The notes under the pieces: model-generated
The model's database searches: none
Seen by the model: only the letters and a program-made list of their open reading frames with translations
What the model was told of the DNA's origin: nothing
Position numbers and translations under genes: made by a program
NCBI GenBank assembly: GCA_001310415.1
Contig: BAXE01000008.1
Span: forward strand, 115,371-179,370
DNA: 64,000 nucleotides
DNA from: Enterovibrio sp. JCM 19048
GTDB taxonomy: Bacteria > Pseudomonadota > Gammaproteobacteria > Enterobacterales > Vibrionaceae
Reading direction: 5' to 3'
Part shown: positions 32,601 through 43,300 of the stretch, piece after piece
Position numbering within the stretch: position 1 is the stretch's first letter
How the letters are laid out: the number at the start of each line of letters is the position of its first letter

Positions 32601-33692
32601 AAAGAAAATATATTTCCTTCTAAGTTCAGAAGCATACCTTGAGCCAATATCTGGTGATAGAATAAATGAAATGAACATTATTAGAGCAATGCTCAATGAA
32701 TATGATGTTTATTATAATGGTGTGCTCGTGAAACCTGAAGATAAGGCATTTGGGGATGTAAATCGTGTTATTCATACTCCCAGCGAGGGAGAGTATGATT
32801 TGGTTTACATTAGAAATAATAAGAAAGTCTTCTTGGACTCACCATCCCCTAAACTTTGGTTCGCAAGTCCGTATGATGAAGAGTGCTTTGCGCAAGCTGA
32901 TGGTATCGTTTGTATGACGAAGCCTTGGAAAACAGCATTGCAAGATTACGACAGCAGTAGATACGAATACTTTCAAGCTACGTATCCAGAGGATATGAAA
33001 GCACCAAAAATTTGTATTCTATTTCCTCAAGTTATTGATGATTCACATTTTGAGAAGCAGACTAGTACTGTAGAATCTCCGGTATCACCAATCAGCTTTA
33101 AACAGAAAATTAAAAAGGCTATTGGGCAAATCAAAACCAGAAAAAAAAGTTATCCGCCATTTCGGCCCAATAAGACCTTCAAACTATCCCTATCAAATCG
33201 AATCCGCTCTATCAGATCGCACAGTAGCCAATACTATTCAAGCAGAATGCATTGGGGCAGGTAAAAAATCAGCATTCCAAAGCAAATTGTCAATGTGCCA
33301 AGGATACCCCAAGAACAAGTAGCTGAGATGCTGCATTCCGCAACGGCAATCTGGTATAACCAAGACGCATCTGGCATATTGCGGGTTCGTTGAAAGTATT
33401 AGAAGCAATGGCTGTTGGTGTCCCAATTTTGCTGCCACGCTATGATGCCAGAGTCGATGAGTTGGGTGAAAACTACCCGTTCTTTTGGGATCTTGAAGAA
33501 GGCACAACAATAAAAGATGGCAATCAGAAAGACTTTCTGGATAAATTGAAGAAAATTACATCATTAAATAAAGAAAAAAGGCAAGAGTTACAAGTTTACC
33601 TAAAGGAGAGAGCATTGAGGCACTCAAAGGAAAATGTAGCCAAGGTAATTAATACAGAGCTGAGTTTTTTTTGGGAGAGCTATAATGGATAA
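32584..33692 (+). CDS. Glycosyltransferase (GT-B fold type, several frame breaks)
   Basis: The N-terminal half starts MMSAPKKKIYFLLSSEAYLEPISGDR; the C-terminal half has SLKVLEAMAVGVPILLPRYDARVDELGENYPFFWD, the glycosyltransferase 1-like end. Breaks near 33137 (a run of eight A where seven fits), 33262 and 33385 join them; between lies IRHFGPIRPSNYPY, typical of a GT4 domain. About 369 residues. It overlaps both neighbours by a few bases, so translation is probably coupled. Substrate unknown. Confidence 0.68.
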
Positions 33693-34827
33693 ATACCCCA
33701 AAGTGTCTATCATTACATTTGCCTATGTAAGCGAGACAAATGGAAGATACCCTCTGTTAAGAGAGTGCATTGAATCGATAAAAGATCAGAATTATCCAAA
33801 TTATGAACATATCATCATTGATGATGGTAGCGACAAAGATTTATCACATCTCGTAGATGAATACCCAAATATTAAATACTTCAAGAAGCCTGGTACGGGT
33901 ATTATTGCTTCGACCTATACATTCAATCTTGGTCATCAATTAGCGACTGGAAAGTACTGCATCTATTTACCATCCGATGACCTGCATGTCGAAGACGCCA
34001 TTATAAACCTTGTCGAAGAGTTGGAAAAAAATCCCGATGCATCCATGGCGATTGGTAAAGCGATATACGAATATATCGATGGCCGCGTTACAACATGGGC
34101 ACCTGACAAAGATAAAATTGAAAAGCAACTTCATGAAGGCAACTATGTAAACGGTTGCGCCGTGATGTGGAGACCTTCAGCGGAACTTTATGATTGTTTA
34201 CCACCTAACTATACCGGATTTTGTTGTGACTATGATCTATGGGCTACATTAGCCAAATTAGGCAAAATAGTTTACCCAGACTCTGATGTCGTAAAATACA
34301 GACATGTATCAGATTCAACGAGAAACAAAACACGTAGTAGTTTCATTGTTAGTCCAAGAAAAGAAGATAAAGGATTCTATCAATACTCAAAAGAGAGCCG
34401 TATTGAGTTTGTTAAAATTCGATGTCATCAAAACGTAGCAAGACTTTCTTTAAAAAATAATAATATAAATAAAGTTGACGATATAAAAAGAGTCAGTTTA
34501 AAAAGTAATTTCCCAATGAGTTTGACGAAGGCACTGAAGAAAAGAAACTGGGACGTACTTGATAACTACTTTGAGAAAAATAGCAAGGATTATTCAGATC
34601 TTAAAACTGAATTGGCAGAATATCAAGGCGTTGTGCTTTTTCAGGAAGTAAATTTACCAACATGTTGTTTGATTCGTCAATTGTCCGACAACGAAAATAT
34701 TTATATTTCAAATGAATTCAGCAAAGACGGTTGGATAGTTGACTATCTACCTCTTCCTAATATACGCGGTGTATTTGGCGTTGGAGAAAAGATCGATCAG
34801 CAACTTTCTAGTTTTATAGGGTTATAA
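33685..34827 (+). CDS. Glycosyltransferase family 2 protein
   Basis: An intact 380-residue GT-A enzyme. KVSIITFAYVSETNGRYPLL opens the fold, IIIDDGSDKD gives the nucleotide-binding acidic pair, and YLPSDDLH the DxD-like metal site. Past residue 230 is a lysine-rich extension of about 150 residues with no family recognised. It overlaps the previous gene by 8 bases and stops 1 base before the next start. Confidence 0.82.
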   Translation: MDKYPKVSIITFAYVSETNGRYPLLRECIESIKDQNYPNYEHIIIDDGSDKDLSHLVDEYPNIKYFKKPGTGIIASTYTFNLGHQLATGKYCIYLPSDDLHVEDAIINLVEELEKNPDASMAIGKAIYEYIDGRVTTWAPDKDKIEKQLHEGNYVNGCAVMWRPSAELYDCLPPNYTGFCCDYDLWATLAKLGKIVYPDSDVVKYRHVSDSTRNKTRSSFIVSPRKEDKGFYQYSKESRIEFVKIRCHQNVARLSLKNNNINKVDDIKRVSLKSNFPMSLTKALKKRNWDVLDNYFEKNSKDYSDLKTELAEYQGVVLFQEVNLPTCCLIRQLSDNENIYISNEFSKDGWIVDYLPLPNIRGVFGVGEKIDQQLSSFIGL

Positions 34828-34828
34828 A

Positions 34829-35667
34829 ATGGCCACAGTAAGGATTCTCCTGGATAAGTATGTCGCTGAAGAAATACAAAGATTAACTCAAGTTCTTGGG
34901 CAACTCATTGAAGCGCCATATGAATTTAAGACACTTTCAAATATATCTAATTTTTCAGTCGTGTTTAATACAAAAGACAATGATTGGACGCTGGAAAGTC
35001 TTGATAAAGTTGCTGTAGTACTTGCAAAAAGAAAACCGGAAAACTGGTCGTCATCCACAAATATTGTGGTTTGTCTTTGTGACAATCCTCGAGATGTTTA
35101 TGCTTATCTGATGGGGCTATCGTTGAATTCACTCCGCGGGACTTGGACTAGGCACGACCAACTTAGTTACGTACATCCGAGTGCTAAAATTCACCGCTCA
35201 ACTCAGGTCGATACCAATGTCTATATTGATGAAGGTGTAGAAATTGGGGCTAATTGCTCAGTGGGTTTTCAGGGGTTTGGCTTTGGGCGACTTAATAACG
35301 TAGGCTACCAACTTATTCATATTGGGGGAGCTATATAGGTAAAAACACAAAGATCAGTAACAACGTTACTGTTGTTGCCGGTACCTTTAACGCTACGAAT
35401 GTTAGTGAAAACGTACTTGTAGATGACCATGTACATATCGCTCACAATTGCCAGATTGGCCCTAATTCAACGCTGACCGCTGCTACCACCTTGTCTGGTT
35501 CAGTAACGATTGGAGGGGGAACTTGGATTGGTCCTAACAGTTCTGTGATCAATGGCGCAAAACTTGGCGAAGAAATCTTCGTTGGCATAGGAGCCTGTGT
35601 CACTAAATCCTTTGATAATGGAGTGATAGCTGGAAATCCGGCTAAAAAACTACGAGTGGAAAAATGA
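34829..35667 (+). CDS. LpxD-like left-handed beta-helix acyltransferase (one frame break)
   Basis: The first about 105 residues are an unrecognised alpha/beta domain; then hexapeptide repeats follow (YVHPSAKIHRSTQVDTNVYI, VEIGANCSVG) and FQGFGFGRL, and VDDHVHIAHNCQIGPNS, whose histidine matches the catalytic His of LpxD. A base is missing near 35334 (GGAGCTATATAGG), restoring IGKNTKIS. Restored length is 279 residues. LpxD N-acylates an amino sugar in lipid A; a copy in a sugar operon more likely acylates an amino sugar of the polysaccharide. It overlaps the deacetylase gene by 4 bases. Confidence 0.78.
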
Positions 35668-36311
35668 TTTTTAATGCAACGAAACGTGCGCTATTCATTT
35701 CTGCACATCCTGATGACACCGAGTTTGGTGCAGCAGGGTTATTGCGGTTACTTATTGAAAAAGGCATAGAGGTTCATCTGGCTGTTTTGAGTAACCCAGT
35801 AGAATCATTGCCAGTAGGGACAGACTATCAAAAGTTGATAGATGAGCAAAAGGCTTCAGCTGAAATATTGGGTATTAAAACAGATATTCATTTTTACAAT
35901 TATCCAGTGCGAAAATTTTCCTATTTCCGTCAAGAAATACTTGAGGATTTGATAAAGCTACGTGATTGCATCAAACCGGATCTCGTTATAACAAGCTCTG
36001 AAAATGATTACCATCAAGATCACAATACTTTAGCATGCGAAGCAATTAGAGCATTTAAGCAGTCCACGCTTCTGGGATATACGCATCCTTGGAATACAAG
36101 AAAAGTAGTGGGTAATGTCTTCTTTGAATTATCAGAAAGTAATTTGAAGAAAAAAATTGAAGCTATTTCGTTATTCGAAAGTCAGTCGCAAAGAAGTTAC
36201 AGTCAAGAGAATGTAATTGAGAGCCTCGCTATCGAAGCTGGGATAGCATCCGGTTTTCGGTACGCTGAGCGTTTTGAATTGGTAACAATGAGTGTGAAAA
36301 ATGACAAATAA
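35664..36311 (+). CDS. PIG-L family zinc-dependent N-deacetylase
   Basis: An intact 215-residue LmbE/PIG-L protein. AHPDDTEFG at 14-22 gives the first zinc ligands and the catalytic Asp; HQDH near 120-123 gives the last. Family members remove N-acetyl (or similar) groups from amino sugars. The ATGA overlap with the LpxD-like acyltransferase suggests the two act in turn on one amine. It overlaps the next gene by 11 bases. Confidence 0.85.
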   Translation: MIFNATKRALFISAHPDDTEFGAAGLLRLLIEKGIEVHLAVLSNPVESLPVGTDYQKLIDEQKASAEILGIKTDIHFYNYPVRKFSYFRQEILEDLIKLRDCIKPDLVITSSENDYHQDHNTLACEAIRAFKQSTLLGYTHPWNTRKVVGNVFFELSESNLKKKIEAISLFESQSQRSYSQENVIESLAIEAGIASGFRYAERFELVTMSVKNDK

Positions 36312-37377
36312 AATATTGCATATTGTCGGTACACGACCTCAATATATTAAACTTTTTCCTTTGTGGACAGAGTTAAACACAGACGAGAGTATCGCTCAGG
36401 AAATCTACGATACAGGACAGCACTACGACAAAAATATGTCCGAGGAGTTGATCAAGGAATTTGGTTTCCAAAATATCACCTATGGAAACATTGCAGGGCT
36501 AGGGCCAGAAAAGCAAGTTCCGATGATGATTGAGAATATATGGAATAAGCTTGTATCATTTAAACCGGATTATGTCTTTCTGTACGGCGACACTAACTCC
36601 ACGCTTGCCGGTTCAATTGCGTGTGCAAAGCTAGAAATTCCTTACGGCCACTTGGAAGCAGGTGTTAGAACAGAAGAGCATGTAGGTATTCAAGAAGGTG
36701 TAAACCGAAAAGTCACCGATCATCTTGCAAAGCATCATTTCTGTGTTACCCCTTTAGATCACGCCAATATTTCAAAGGAAGGCTTACCATCTGAGCGAAA
36801 TCACCTGGTTGGCGATCTCATGTATGATGCGTTTCATATTATGAGTGAAAGAGTAAGCAACGTTTCAGACGTGAAAGATCGAATTCTTGTGACTATACAC
36901 AGGGCGGAAAATGTCGATGATGATGTACGTCGTCGCTTAATCATAGAAACACTCGTCGAGCTTTCAAAGACGTCAGAAGTTATTCTTCCTCTCCATCCGC
37001 GTCTCCGTACAAAATCATCAGCCGAAGACCTGGCGTTGTTGGAAAATAGCCAAGTTAAAGTCATCGAGCCTCTAAAGTACTCGGATGTGATAAAAACACT
37101 CATTTTAGCCACAGGGGTTGTCACAGACTCTGGAGGGCTCCCAAAAGATGCTGCATACGCGGGTGTTAAGTCAGTGGTGCTACGTGATGACCCCATTTGG
37201 AAAGAGCTTCATCAACTGGGCTACATTCACACTGTCGATGACATGGACAGCATGACCAGTCAATCCCTTAAGGACTATTGTCTGTCAGTGCTTGAAGGGC
37301 AAATTACGCCATACCGCAGTGAAATGTCGACAAGAAAAATTATCGATGTCGTAAAAGCATACTTGAGCGTGAAATAG
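36301..37377 (+). CDS. wbpI: Non-hydrolysing UDP-N-acetylglucosamine 2-epimerase, WbpI/WecB family
   Basis: An intact 358-residue enzyme that inverts C2 of a UDP-HexNAc. HIVGTRPQYIKLFPL, YDTGQHYDKNMSEELI, LYGDTNSTLAGSIACA and GHLEAGVRTEE are the family motifs; GVVTDSGGLPKDAAY closes the site. The GTRPQYIK form and the wbpA/B/D/E genes upstream favour a WbpI-type substrate, which would give UDP-ManNAc3NAcA. A plain WecB role (ManNAc) is the alternative. Confidence 0.82.
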   Translation: MTNKILHIVGTRPQYIKLFPLWTELNTDESIAQEIYDTGQHYDKNMSEELIKEFGFQNITYGNIAGLGPEKQVPMMIENIWNKLVSFKPDYVFLYGDTNSTLAGSIACAKLEIPYGHLEAGVRTEEHVGIQEGVNRKVTDHLAKHHFCVTPLDHANISKEGLPSERNHLVGDLMYDAFHIMSERVSNVSDVKDRILVTIHRAENVDDDVRRRLIIETLVELSKTSEVILPLHPRLRTKSSAEDLALLENSQVKVIEPLKYSDVIKTLILATGVVTDSGGLPKDAAYAGVKSVVLRDDPIWKELHQLGYIHTVDDMDSMTSQSLKDYCLSVLEGQITPYRSEMSTRKIIDVVKAYLSVK

Positions 37378-37385
37378 GAGCATAG

Positions 37386-38073
37386 ATGTATTTCCAGTAC
37401 TCTAACTTTGTCGGAGAGCATGAAATCTGCCGAAATGTCCTGGTCGATGATGCTCTTTTAAATGGACCAGACAGTTTCCTTTTCAAAGAGCTAATTAGCG
37501 ACTTTTCGTTGAGGCAGGTAGATCAACTCTCTCCCCAATACCCTACAACGGTGCTTGCTGCTTCCAATGCATTCATCATTCAGAGCAGTGACCTACTGAT
37601 GACACATACTGAAAAAAGAGTCTTTGTGTTTGGAGAGAGGGCGCTTACATCAAGCTCTGAACAAGCATATATAGAACACATAGCGTGTGAAGACATCCCC
37701 CTCAGTCTTAGCGAGTGGCGAGAGAAGATCATTACTGCAGAAAAGACCTTAGTGGTTAAGAATTCCAAGTTTGTTGATCGGGTAGCGAGAATCGTATCAG
37801 ACTCCATTCTCCCGGTTAGTTAAAAAGCGAATTCTGAAAAAGATTCCAATGTCAGTAGAAAAATACGAAAAAGAGATTGAAAGGGACGTTGTCTTTCTTC
37901 CTTTTAGTGGTGTCAGGTTCATTGGTTGTGACCGAATTTCCAACAAACTTGTTAAGAAGAGTATTCTTTGTGGAATCCGCGTTCAAGGTGTACCGGTGAC
38001 ACGAAAAGAACAGATAATCGCAACAGAAAAAGAAGTGAAGAATTTTAAAGAAAGAATACTGCAGTATACATAA
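37386..38073 (+). CDS. Unknown protein (one frame break), partner of the next membrane gene
   Basis: No family is recognised. The frame from MYFQYSNFVGEHEIC stops at 37823, but the +1 frame continues with RLVKKRILKKIP through VKNFKERILQYT; removing one C from CTCCCGG near 37810 joins them into 228 residues. It has no membrane helix or signal peptide. A stretch TTVLAASNAFIIQSSDLLM, followed by KRVFVFGE, recalls the end of an ABC ATPase domain, but no Walker motif is present, so that is weak. The stop overlaps the next start (TAATG), arguing for a coupled pair. Confidence 0.6.
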
Positions 38074-39293
38074 TGAATAAGTATTTGAGTAAAGGTGAGT
38101 ATGCAGCATTTATTTCGCTCATGTACTTATCTTATTTACTGGTCAGGGGCGCTTCGAAAAAGGAGCGCTCTTCTTTTTTATTGCTGGTAGGGATATATAT
38201 ATTTTCGATATTCCTACAAGGTTTCGCAATCGGATTGTTTTATTTTGGTGTTCAGCACTATATAGATGACTCGAGTTCAGGTTATATAACAAAGGTTCTA
38301 TCCTATATCCCATTTGATTTCACTAAAGTCGAGCAACTTGTAATATCGCTAACACCTGCCATTTTTCTTCTTGTGCTTAGCTCGAAAGTGTTATCAGTGA
38401 GCAGAGTAGGTTTGTCGCGTTTGGTATTAAGGTTGCGCGATGCTTTATTAACTAAATACAAAGAATCTACATATATAGTTTCTAGTGACGATGATGAAAC
38501 TTTTTATAAAAACATGGATGGCACATTTGGTGCGATGAGGGCATTGTTCTTAAACGCTTTCGTGTTTGCTCAAGCATTCGTATCTTTGTGTGCGCTATTC
38601 TATTTTGAGCCCTCTATAGCTCTGTTTAATGTCTTCTGCCTGTTGGCTTTTATGTTTGTTCTTACAAAGGTAAAGCCAAAGAAACAAGGTAGTAATAGTG
38701 CTAAAGAAACACAGAAAGATGCGATGGAAGCCGCTGCTGAAGCAGCAGCTGAAATGGAAGGCGTAGGGATATCCTCAAAATCATTTGAAAGACTCGAACG
38801 CATGAGGATTTACGGAAGGAATGCAACCAATATAGTGCTATTCAGCTCTGTTGCTGTAGGTGTTGTATTGTCTTTAGAGTTTCTTACATCGCTTGATAAA
38901 TTAACATTGAGTTTGTTTTTGCTACGTTATGTAGCCAACGTTTATACGCCAATTGCAGTTATTTCGGCAAGTTGTGTTCCTTTTAAATCCAATATCATTA
39001 CGCTGATAAATATTGAAAACTATTTAAAGGCATGGGAAAGAAAACCTGCGAGCGAACTGCCAGTAAAAAGGGCACTGTTATTCATTGCAAAGTCTTTTGG
39101 AGAAAGGGCATTGTTTTCGGAGCCGGAAACCACCGAAGAAGCCAAATCAAAGTATAGAGATATATTGGGAGTGGAAAAGGTACGCGTCGTAACCGCTACG
39201 TTTTCTAAAGACTATCCGCGGGAAAGAAGAGCGATTAAAAAATTCGTTGATGTTCAGGTTCGGCCTACCGATAGACTGTTCTTTTTAGTCTAA
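38073..39293 (+). CDS. ABC-exporter-like membrane protein lacking an ATPase domain
   Basis: An intact 406-residue protein with six predicted helices (about 10-27, 33-60, 88-110, 160-178, 184-203, 253-275), the layout of a type I ABC exporter half. After the last helix comes an Ala/Glu-rich cytoplasmic part, and the end, KKFVDVQVRPTDRLFFLV, resembles the first strands of an ATPase domain, which normally run into the Walker A loop. The protein stops there. No ATPase is encoded downstream. It may be a degenerate exporter, a new flippase type, or a partner of the preceding unknown protein. Confidence 0.6.
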   Translation: MNKYLSKGEYAAFISLMYLSYLLVRGASKKERSSFLLLVGIYIFSIFLQGFAIGLFYFGVQHYIDDSSSGYITKVLSYIPFDFTKVEQLVISLTPAIFLLVLSSKVLSVSRVGLSRLVLRLRDALLTKYKESTYIVSSDDDETFYKNMDGTFGAMRALFLNAFVFAQAFVSLCALFYFEPSIALFNVFCLLAFMFVLTKVKPKKQGSNSAKETQKDAMEAAAEAAAEMEGVGISSKSFERLERMRIYGRNATNIVLFSSVAVGVVLSLEFLTSLDKLTLSLFLLRYVANVYTPIAVISASCVPFKSNIITLINIENYLKAWERKPASELPVKRALLFIAKSFGERALFSEPETTEEAKSKYRDILGVEKVRVVTATFSKDYPRERRAIKKFVDVQVRPTDRLFFLV

Positions 39294-39305
39294 GTATAAG
39301 GGTTT

Positions 39306-40404
39306 ATGCAAAAGAAAATAATCTTCCATCATCCGCTACCACTTAACTTTGATGCGCCTTCTGGAAGTGGGATCCGTCCAGTTGAAATGTATAAGGCGTT
39401 CATAGACCTAGGATACGATGTGGAACTTGTCGTTGGGTATTCCGACGAGCGAAAGAAAAAAATACAACAAGTTATAGAGAAAATTAGATGCGGCCAGCGT
39501 TATGACTTTTGTTATTCAGAGGCATCTACCATGCCGTTATGCTTGACTGACAAGGATCATATACCCAGACATCCACTAATAGATGTGTTTTTTTTCGGTT
39601 TGTGAAACGTAAGGGTATAAAAACCGGCGTATTCTACCGAGACATATACTGGAAATTTGAGGACGTCACCCTCTTACCAATTCGACAGCAGTTTAAAAAA
39701 GTATATTGCTAATACTTTCTATCGATTTGAGTTGCTTGTCTATAATTTGTACGCGGAAAAAGTATTTGTGCCATCTTTAAACATGACCAAGTACATACCT
39801 ACGATTAATAGGAAAAAGTTCAAAGAACTAAATCCCGGTGCAGTTTTGAAAATCAATCAAACACGCCAACCTGGTGATACACTGGAATTGTTTTACGTGG
39901 GCGGCACTGCTGGATTTTACAATATTAATCTTCTGATAGATGTTATCGGGAAGTGCTTTCAAGAACAAATTCGTCTGACTATTTGTACTAGGGAAAGTGA
40001 TGCGCGATCCTTGCATCAGGAATTTCCCACATTTCCAGTTAACGTTTCAGTTGTTAGTTTTTCAGGTGAAAAGCTAAATGAACTTTATGAAAATGCGGAT
40101 TGTGCGTGTCTTTATGTGGAACCCACCGAGTACAGAATGTTTGCTGTTCCTATAAAACTTTTCGAATATGTCGCCAATGGAAAGCCGGTAATTGCCAGTG
40201 CAGGAACATGGGCTGGCGAGTTTGTCGCGAAGCATTCGGTGGGGTGGAAAGTAGAATACTCTGATAAGGCATTGAAAACATTTTTAGAGCAGTTGTTGGA
40301 AGATAAAGCCAGCATCCCCTCATATGCCGAAGCAATAAAAAGAAAAAGCCCCGATGTATTCCTGGAAAGAACGATGTAAGGAAGTGGAAGCGGCTTTGAG
40401 GTGA
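39306..40404 (+). CDS. Glycosyltransferase (GT4-like, frame breaks)
   Basis: The N-terminal part MQKKIIFHHPLPLNFDAPSGSGIRP, a middle GVFYRDIYWKFED and a C-terminal FEYVANGKPVIASAGTWAGEFV fit a GT-B glycosyltransferase of about 366 residues. Breaks near 39590 and 39668 are needed to join them, and one near 40375 would extend the end to KEVEAALR at 40404; otherwise it stops at 40379. Donor unknown. It follows the membrane protein by 12 bases. Confidence 0.65.
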
Positions 40405-40414
40405 ATAACATAGC

Positions 40415-41493
40415 ATGAAGATCGCGATACTAGGTAATGCCAATAGCATACATATAAAACGGTGGGCAGAAGGTCTTCATGACAAGGGCCTGGACATCCA
40501 TTTGCTAAGTTGCCATGCAATAACAATGGAATATTCTAGTGGCATATCACTTTATCAATTAACCCCGAAAACACCATACGGTTACATATTGGCAGTGTGG
40601 AAACTAAAGAAATTACTGAACCGCATTAATCCGGACTTGCTACACGCTCACTATGTCAGTGGATATGGGACGCTGGCTATGCTTTCAGGTTACAGGGACT
40701 TAATGCTGTCTGCATGGGGAGCCGATGTATATGATTTCCCACGCAAGAGCAAATTACACCATTGGTTGATAGCGAAGAATCTTAAGCAATGTTTAGGTAT
40801 CGGTTCAACAAGCCACTGCATGCGTGAAGTGATCGAATCTATTCACCCAAAACTACCTCCTGTTTACGTTACCCCTTTTGGTGTTGAAACGAACCTATTC
40901 CGGTCAGTCAAAGACAGGAACCACTCAAACGCTCAGATAACTATAGGCACGGTTAAACTGCTCCATGACAAATATGGGATAGATACTCTCATACGGGCAT
41001 ATTCTATAGTGTCAAACGTTTGAAGAACGTAGACACACACCTGGTTATCGTCGGCAGTGGGCCAGAAGAGCAAAATCTAAAAGCATTGGCGCAAAGTCTG
41101 AATCTTTCACATCAGGTGACTTTCAAAGGTTACATAGAGAATTCGCTTGTCCCACAAGTTCTCAATGAGCTTGATATTTTTGTGGCATTGAGCCGGCTGG
41201 ATAGCGAGAGTTTTGGCGTAGCAGCTGTAGAAGCGAATGCTTGTGAACTGCCTGTTGTCGTATCGGACGTTTCTGGATTTAAAGAGGTTGTCGTCCACGA
41301 AAAGACAGGGCTGGTCGTAGAAAGAGACAACCCCGAAGCAGCGGCAAAAGCCATTTGCGGTTTAATTGAAGATGAGGGATTGAGGCTAACAATGGGGCGT
41401 GCAGGTCGAGAACATGTGTTACGTAATTATTCTTGGGATGTCTCTGTTGATCGTATGGTAGAAGCTTACAGCGAGTTATTGAATGAAGAATAA
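40415..41493 (+). CDS. Glycosyltransferase family 4 protein (one frame break)
   Basis: MKIAILGNANSIHIKRWAEGL and LHAHYVSGYGTLAMLSG give the N-terminal Rossmann domain; LVIVGSGPEEQNLKALA and DSESFGVAAVEANACELPVV the C-terminal donor-binding domain with the EX7E-like pair. One base is missing near 41020 (AACGTTTGAAG). Restored length is 359 residues. It overlaps the next gene by 11 bases. Confidence 0.85.
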
Positions 41494-42708
41494 AACCTTA
41501 TGGTATATCTCAAAGTACGCAAATATCTCAAAACACGGTGCAGACACCAGGCAGTCCTACTTTAGCATGAGTTTTCAAAGAAAGGCCATGATGTTACCTT
41601 ACTCTTGTCAAACTCCTCTCATTTATATCCGTCGCTGCCTCGATTTCGGGGGCTTTTTAAAGAAGAAACCCACAATGGCTTTAAAGTGGTCTGGGTTAAC
41701 ACACTAAAATACAACCATCCTGGGTCGTTGAAGCGCATACTATCTTGGTTCCATTTTGAAGCCATGATTCTCATCTACGCACTAAAAAATAGAAAACAGA
41801 AACCAGATGTGGTTGTAGCGTCGTCACTTTCCTTACTTAGTGCTATTACTGGGGTGTTTTTAAAGAAACTTTATAAATCCTTTTTTATATTTGAAGTGCG
41901 GGATATTTGGCCGCAGTCCCTTGTTGAGTTAAAAGGATTAAGCAATACCCATCCTTTTATTCGTTTTCTCTCTTGGGTTGAAAAAATTGGCTATGAGTAT
42001 GCTGATGTGATAGTCGGTACTATGGGAAGACTGAATGTTCATGTCAAAAAGCGGATTGGTGGGGATGAAAAGGTGGCATGTATCCCTCATGGTGTAAGTC
42101 TCGAGTTTTACGAAAACGAACAAGTAACGATAGATCCTCAATACATTACCAGCCACTTTTCTCCGCTGAAGCCAAACATAGTGTATGCAGGGTCATTCAA
42201 TCAGGCATATAAATTAACACGTTTTCTGAATTTGGCGAAAAACGCAAAAGGTAAACTAGACGCACAGTTTATATTAATAGGAGATGGACCGGAATTAGCG
42301 AAACTCCAGAACTTATCACGTGATATAGAAAATGTATCCATTGCACCGAAAGTGAGCAGAGCATCACTCAACAGTGTATTACAGCATGCTGATATCCTTT
42401 TCCATTCATTTGACGATAAGCCAGTATTTATGTACGGCGTTTCGCCCAATAAATTTATCGATTATATGTATGCTGGCAAACCAACAGTATGTTTAGGCAA
42501 GGTTTTTTGCCCAATGTTGGAAGAATCAGGCGCTGGCATTGTTATTAACCCTGATGATGAAGAACAATTTTACCAAAACGTGAATGAATATCTTTCACTG
42601 TCCAGTCAAGAAAAATCCGATTTAGCGATTCACTCTAAGCAGTATATTGTTAATCAGTTAAGTTATGGGAAATTAGCAGAGAAGTATTGTGCATTATTTG
42701 ATGGTTAA
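41483..42708 (+). CDS. Glycosyltransferase family 4 protein, WbuB-like (one frame break)
   Basis: The N-terminus WYISKYANISKHGADTRQSYF is that of WbuB-type GT4 enzymes. One base is missing near 41570; SKKGHDVTLLLSNSSH follows. FEVRDIWPQSLVELKG and VFMYGVSPNKFIDYMYAGKP mark the donor and acceptor sites. Restored length is 408 residues. WbuB family enzymes often add the second sugar next to a 2-acetamido sugar on lipid carrier, and this one lies directly before the initiating transferase. It overlaps the next gene. Confidence 0.85.
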
Positions 42709-43300
42709 ACGCATTTTTGATGTCTTCGTATCTGTTACTGTGTTGTTACTCCTGTCACCGGTTTTTTTCCTGGTTGCATTAATGGTCATGTTAAAACTCG
42801 GGCGGCCGATACTATTTTGCCAAGAGCGTCCTGGACTTAATGGCGAGCTTTTCAAAATGTATAAGTTCCGGACCATGCTAAACACAGACAGCGCAGACAA
42901 TTTGGCAAACGTAAAGACAGATGCCGAAAGGCTGACACGATTTGGCCAATGGTTGAGATCCACCAGTCTTGATGAGTTACCAGGACTGTGGAATGTCATC
43001 AAAGGAGATATGAGCTTAGTAGGCCCAAGACCGCTATTGGTTGAGTATCTCCCACTTTATTCAAGAGAACAGGCCCGACGACATGAAGTAAAACCCGGCA
43101 TAACGGGATGGGCTCAGGTCAACGGACGTAACAATATCTCCTGGGGAGAAAAATTCCGGTTAGATGTCTGGTATGTCGACAACATGTCATTCACCCTCGA
43201 CCTGAAAATATTGGTCAAGACAGTGCAAAAAGTCCTGAAACGGTCAGATATTTCAGCGGCGGATAGTGCAACCACTAAATTTCGGGGAGGGGATGAATGA
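42701..43300 (+). CDS. Initiating undecaprenyl-phosphate sugar-1-phosphate transferase, PglC type
   Basis: A 199-residue small polyprenol-phosphate hexose-1-phosphate transferase with one N-terminal re-entrant helix (VFVSVTVLLLLSPVFFLVAL). YKFRTM, STSLDELPGLWNVIKGDMS, LVGPRPLL and GITGWAQVNGR are the catalytic signatures. The order with PglD- and PglE-like genes suggests UDP-diacetamidobacillosamine as donor; this is inferred from neighbours. The start at 42701 (MVKRIFDVF) is the family start; it overlaps the previous stop. Confidence 0.88.
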   Translation: MVKRIFDVFVSVTVLLLLSPVFFLVALMVMLKLGRPILFCQERPGLNGELFKMYKFRTMLNTDSADNLANVKTDAERLTRFGQWLRSTSLDELPGLWNVIKGDMSLVGPRPLLVEYLPLYSREQARRHEVKPGITGWAQVNGRNNISWGEKFRLDVWYVDNMSFTLDLKILVKTVQKVLKRSDISAADSATTKFRGGDE

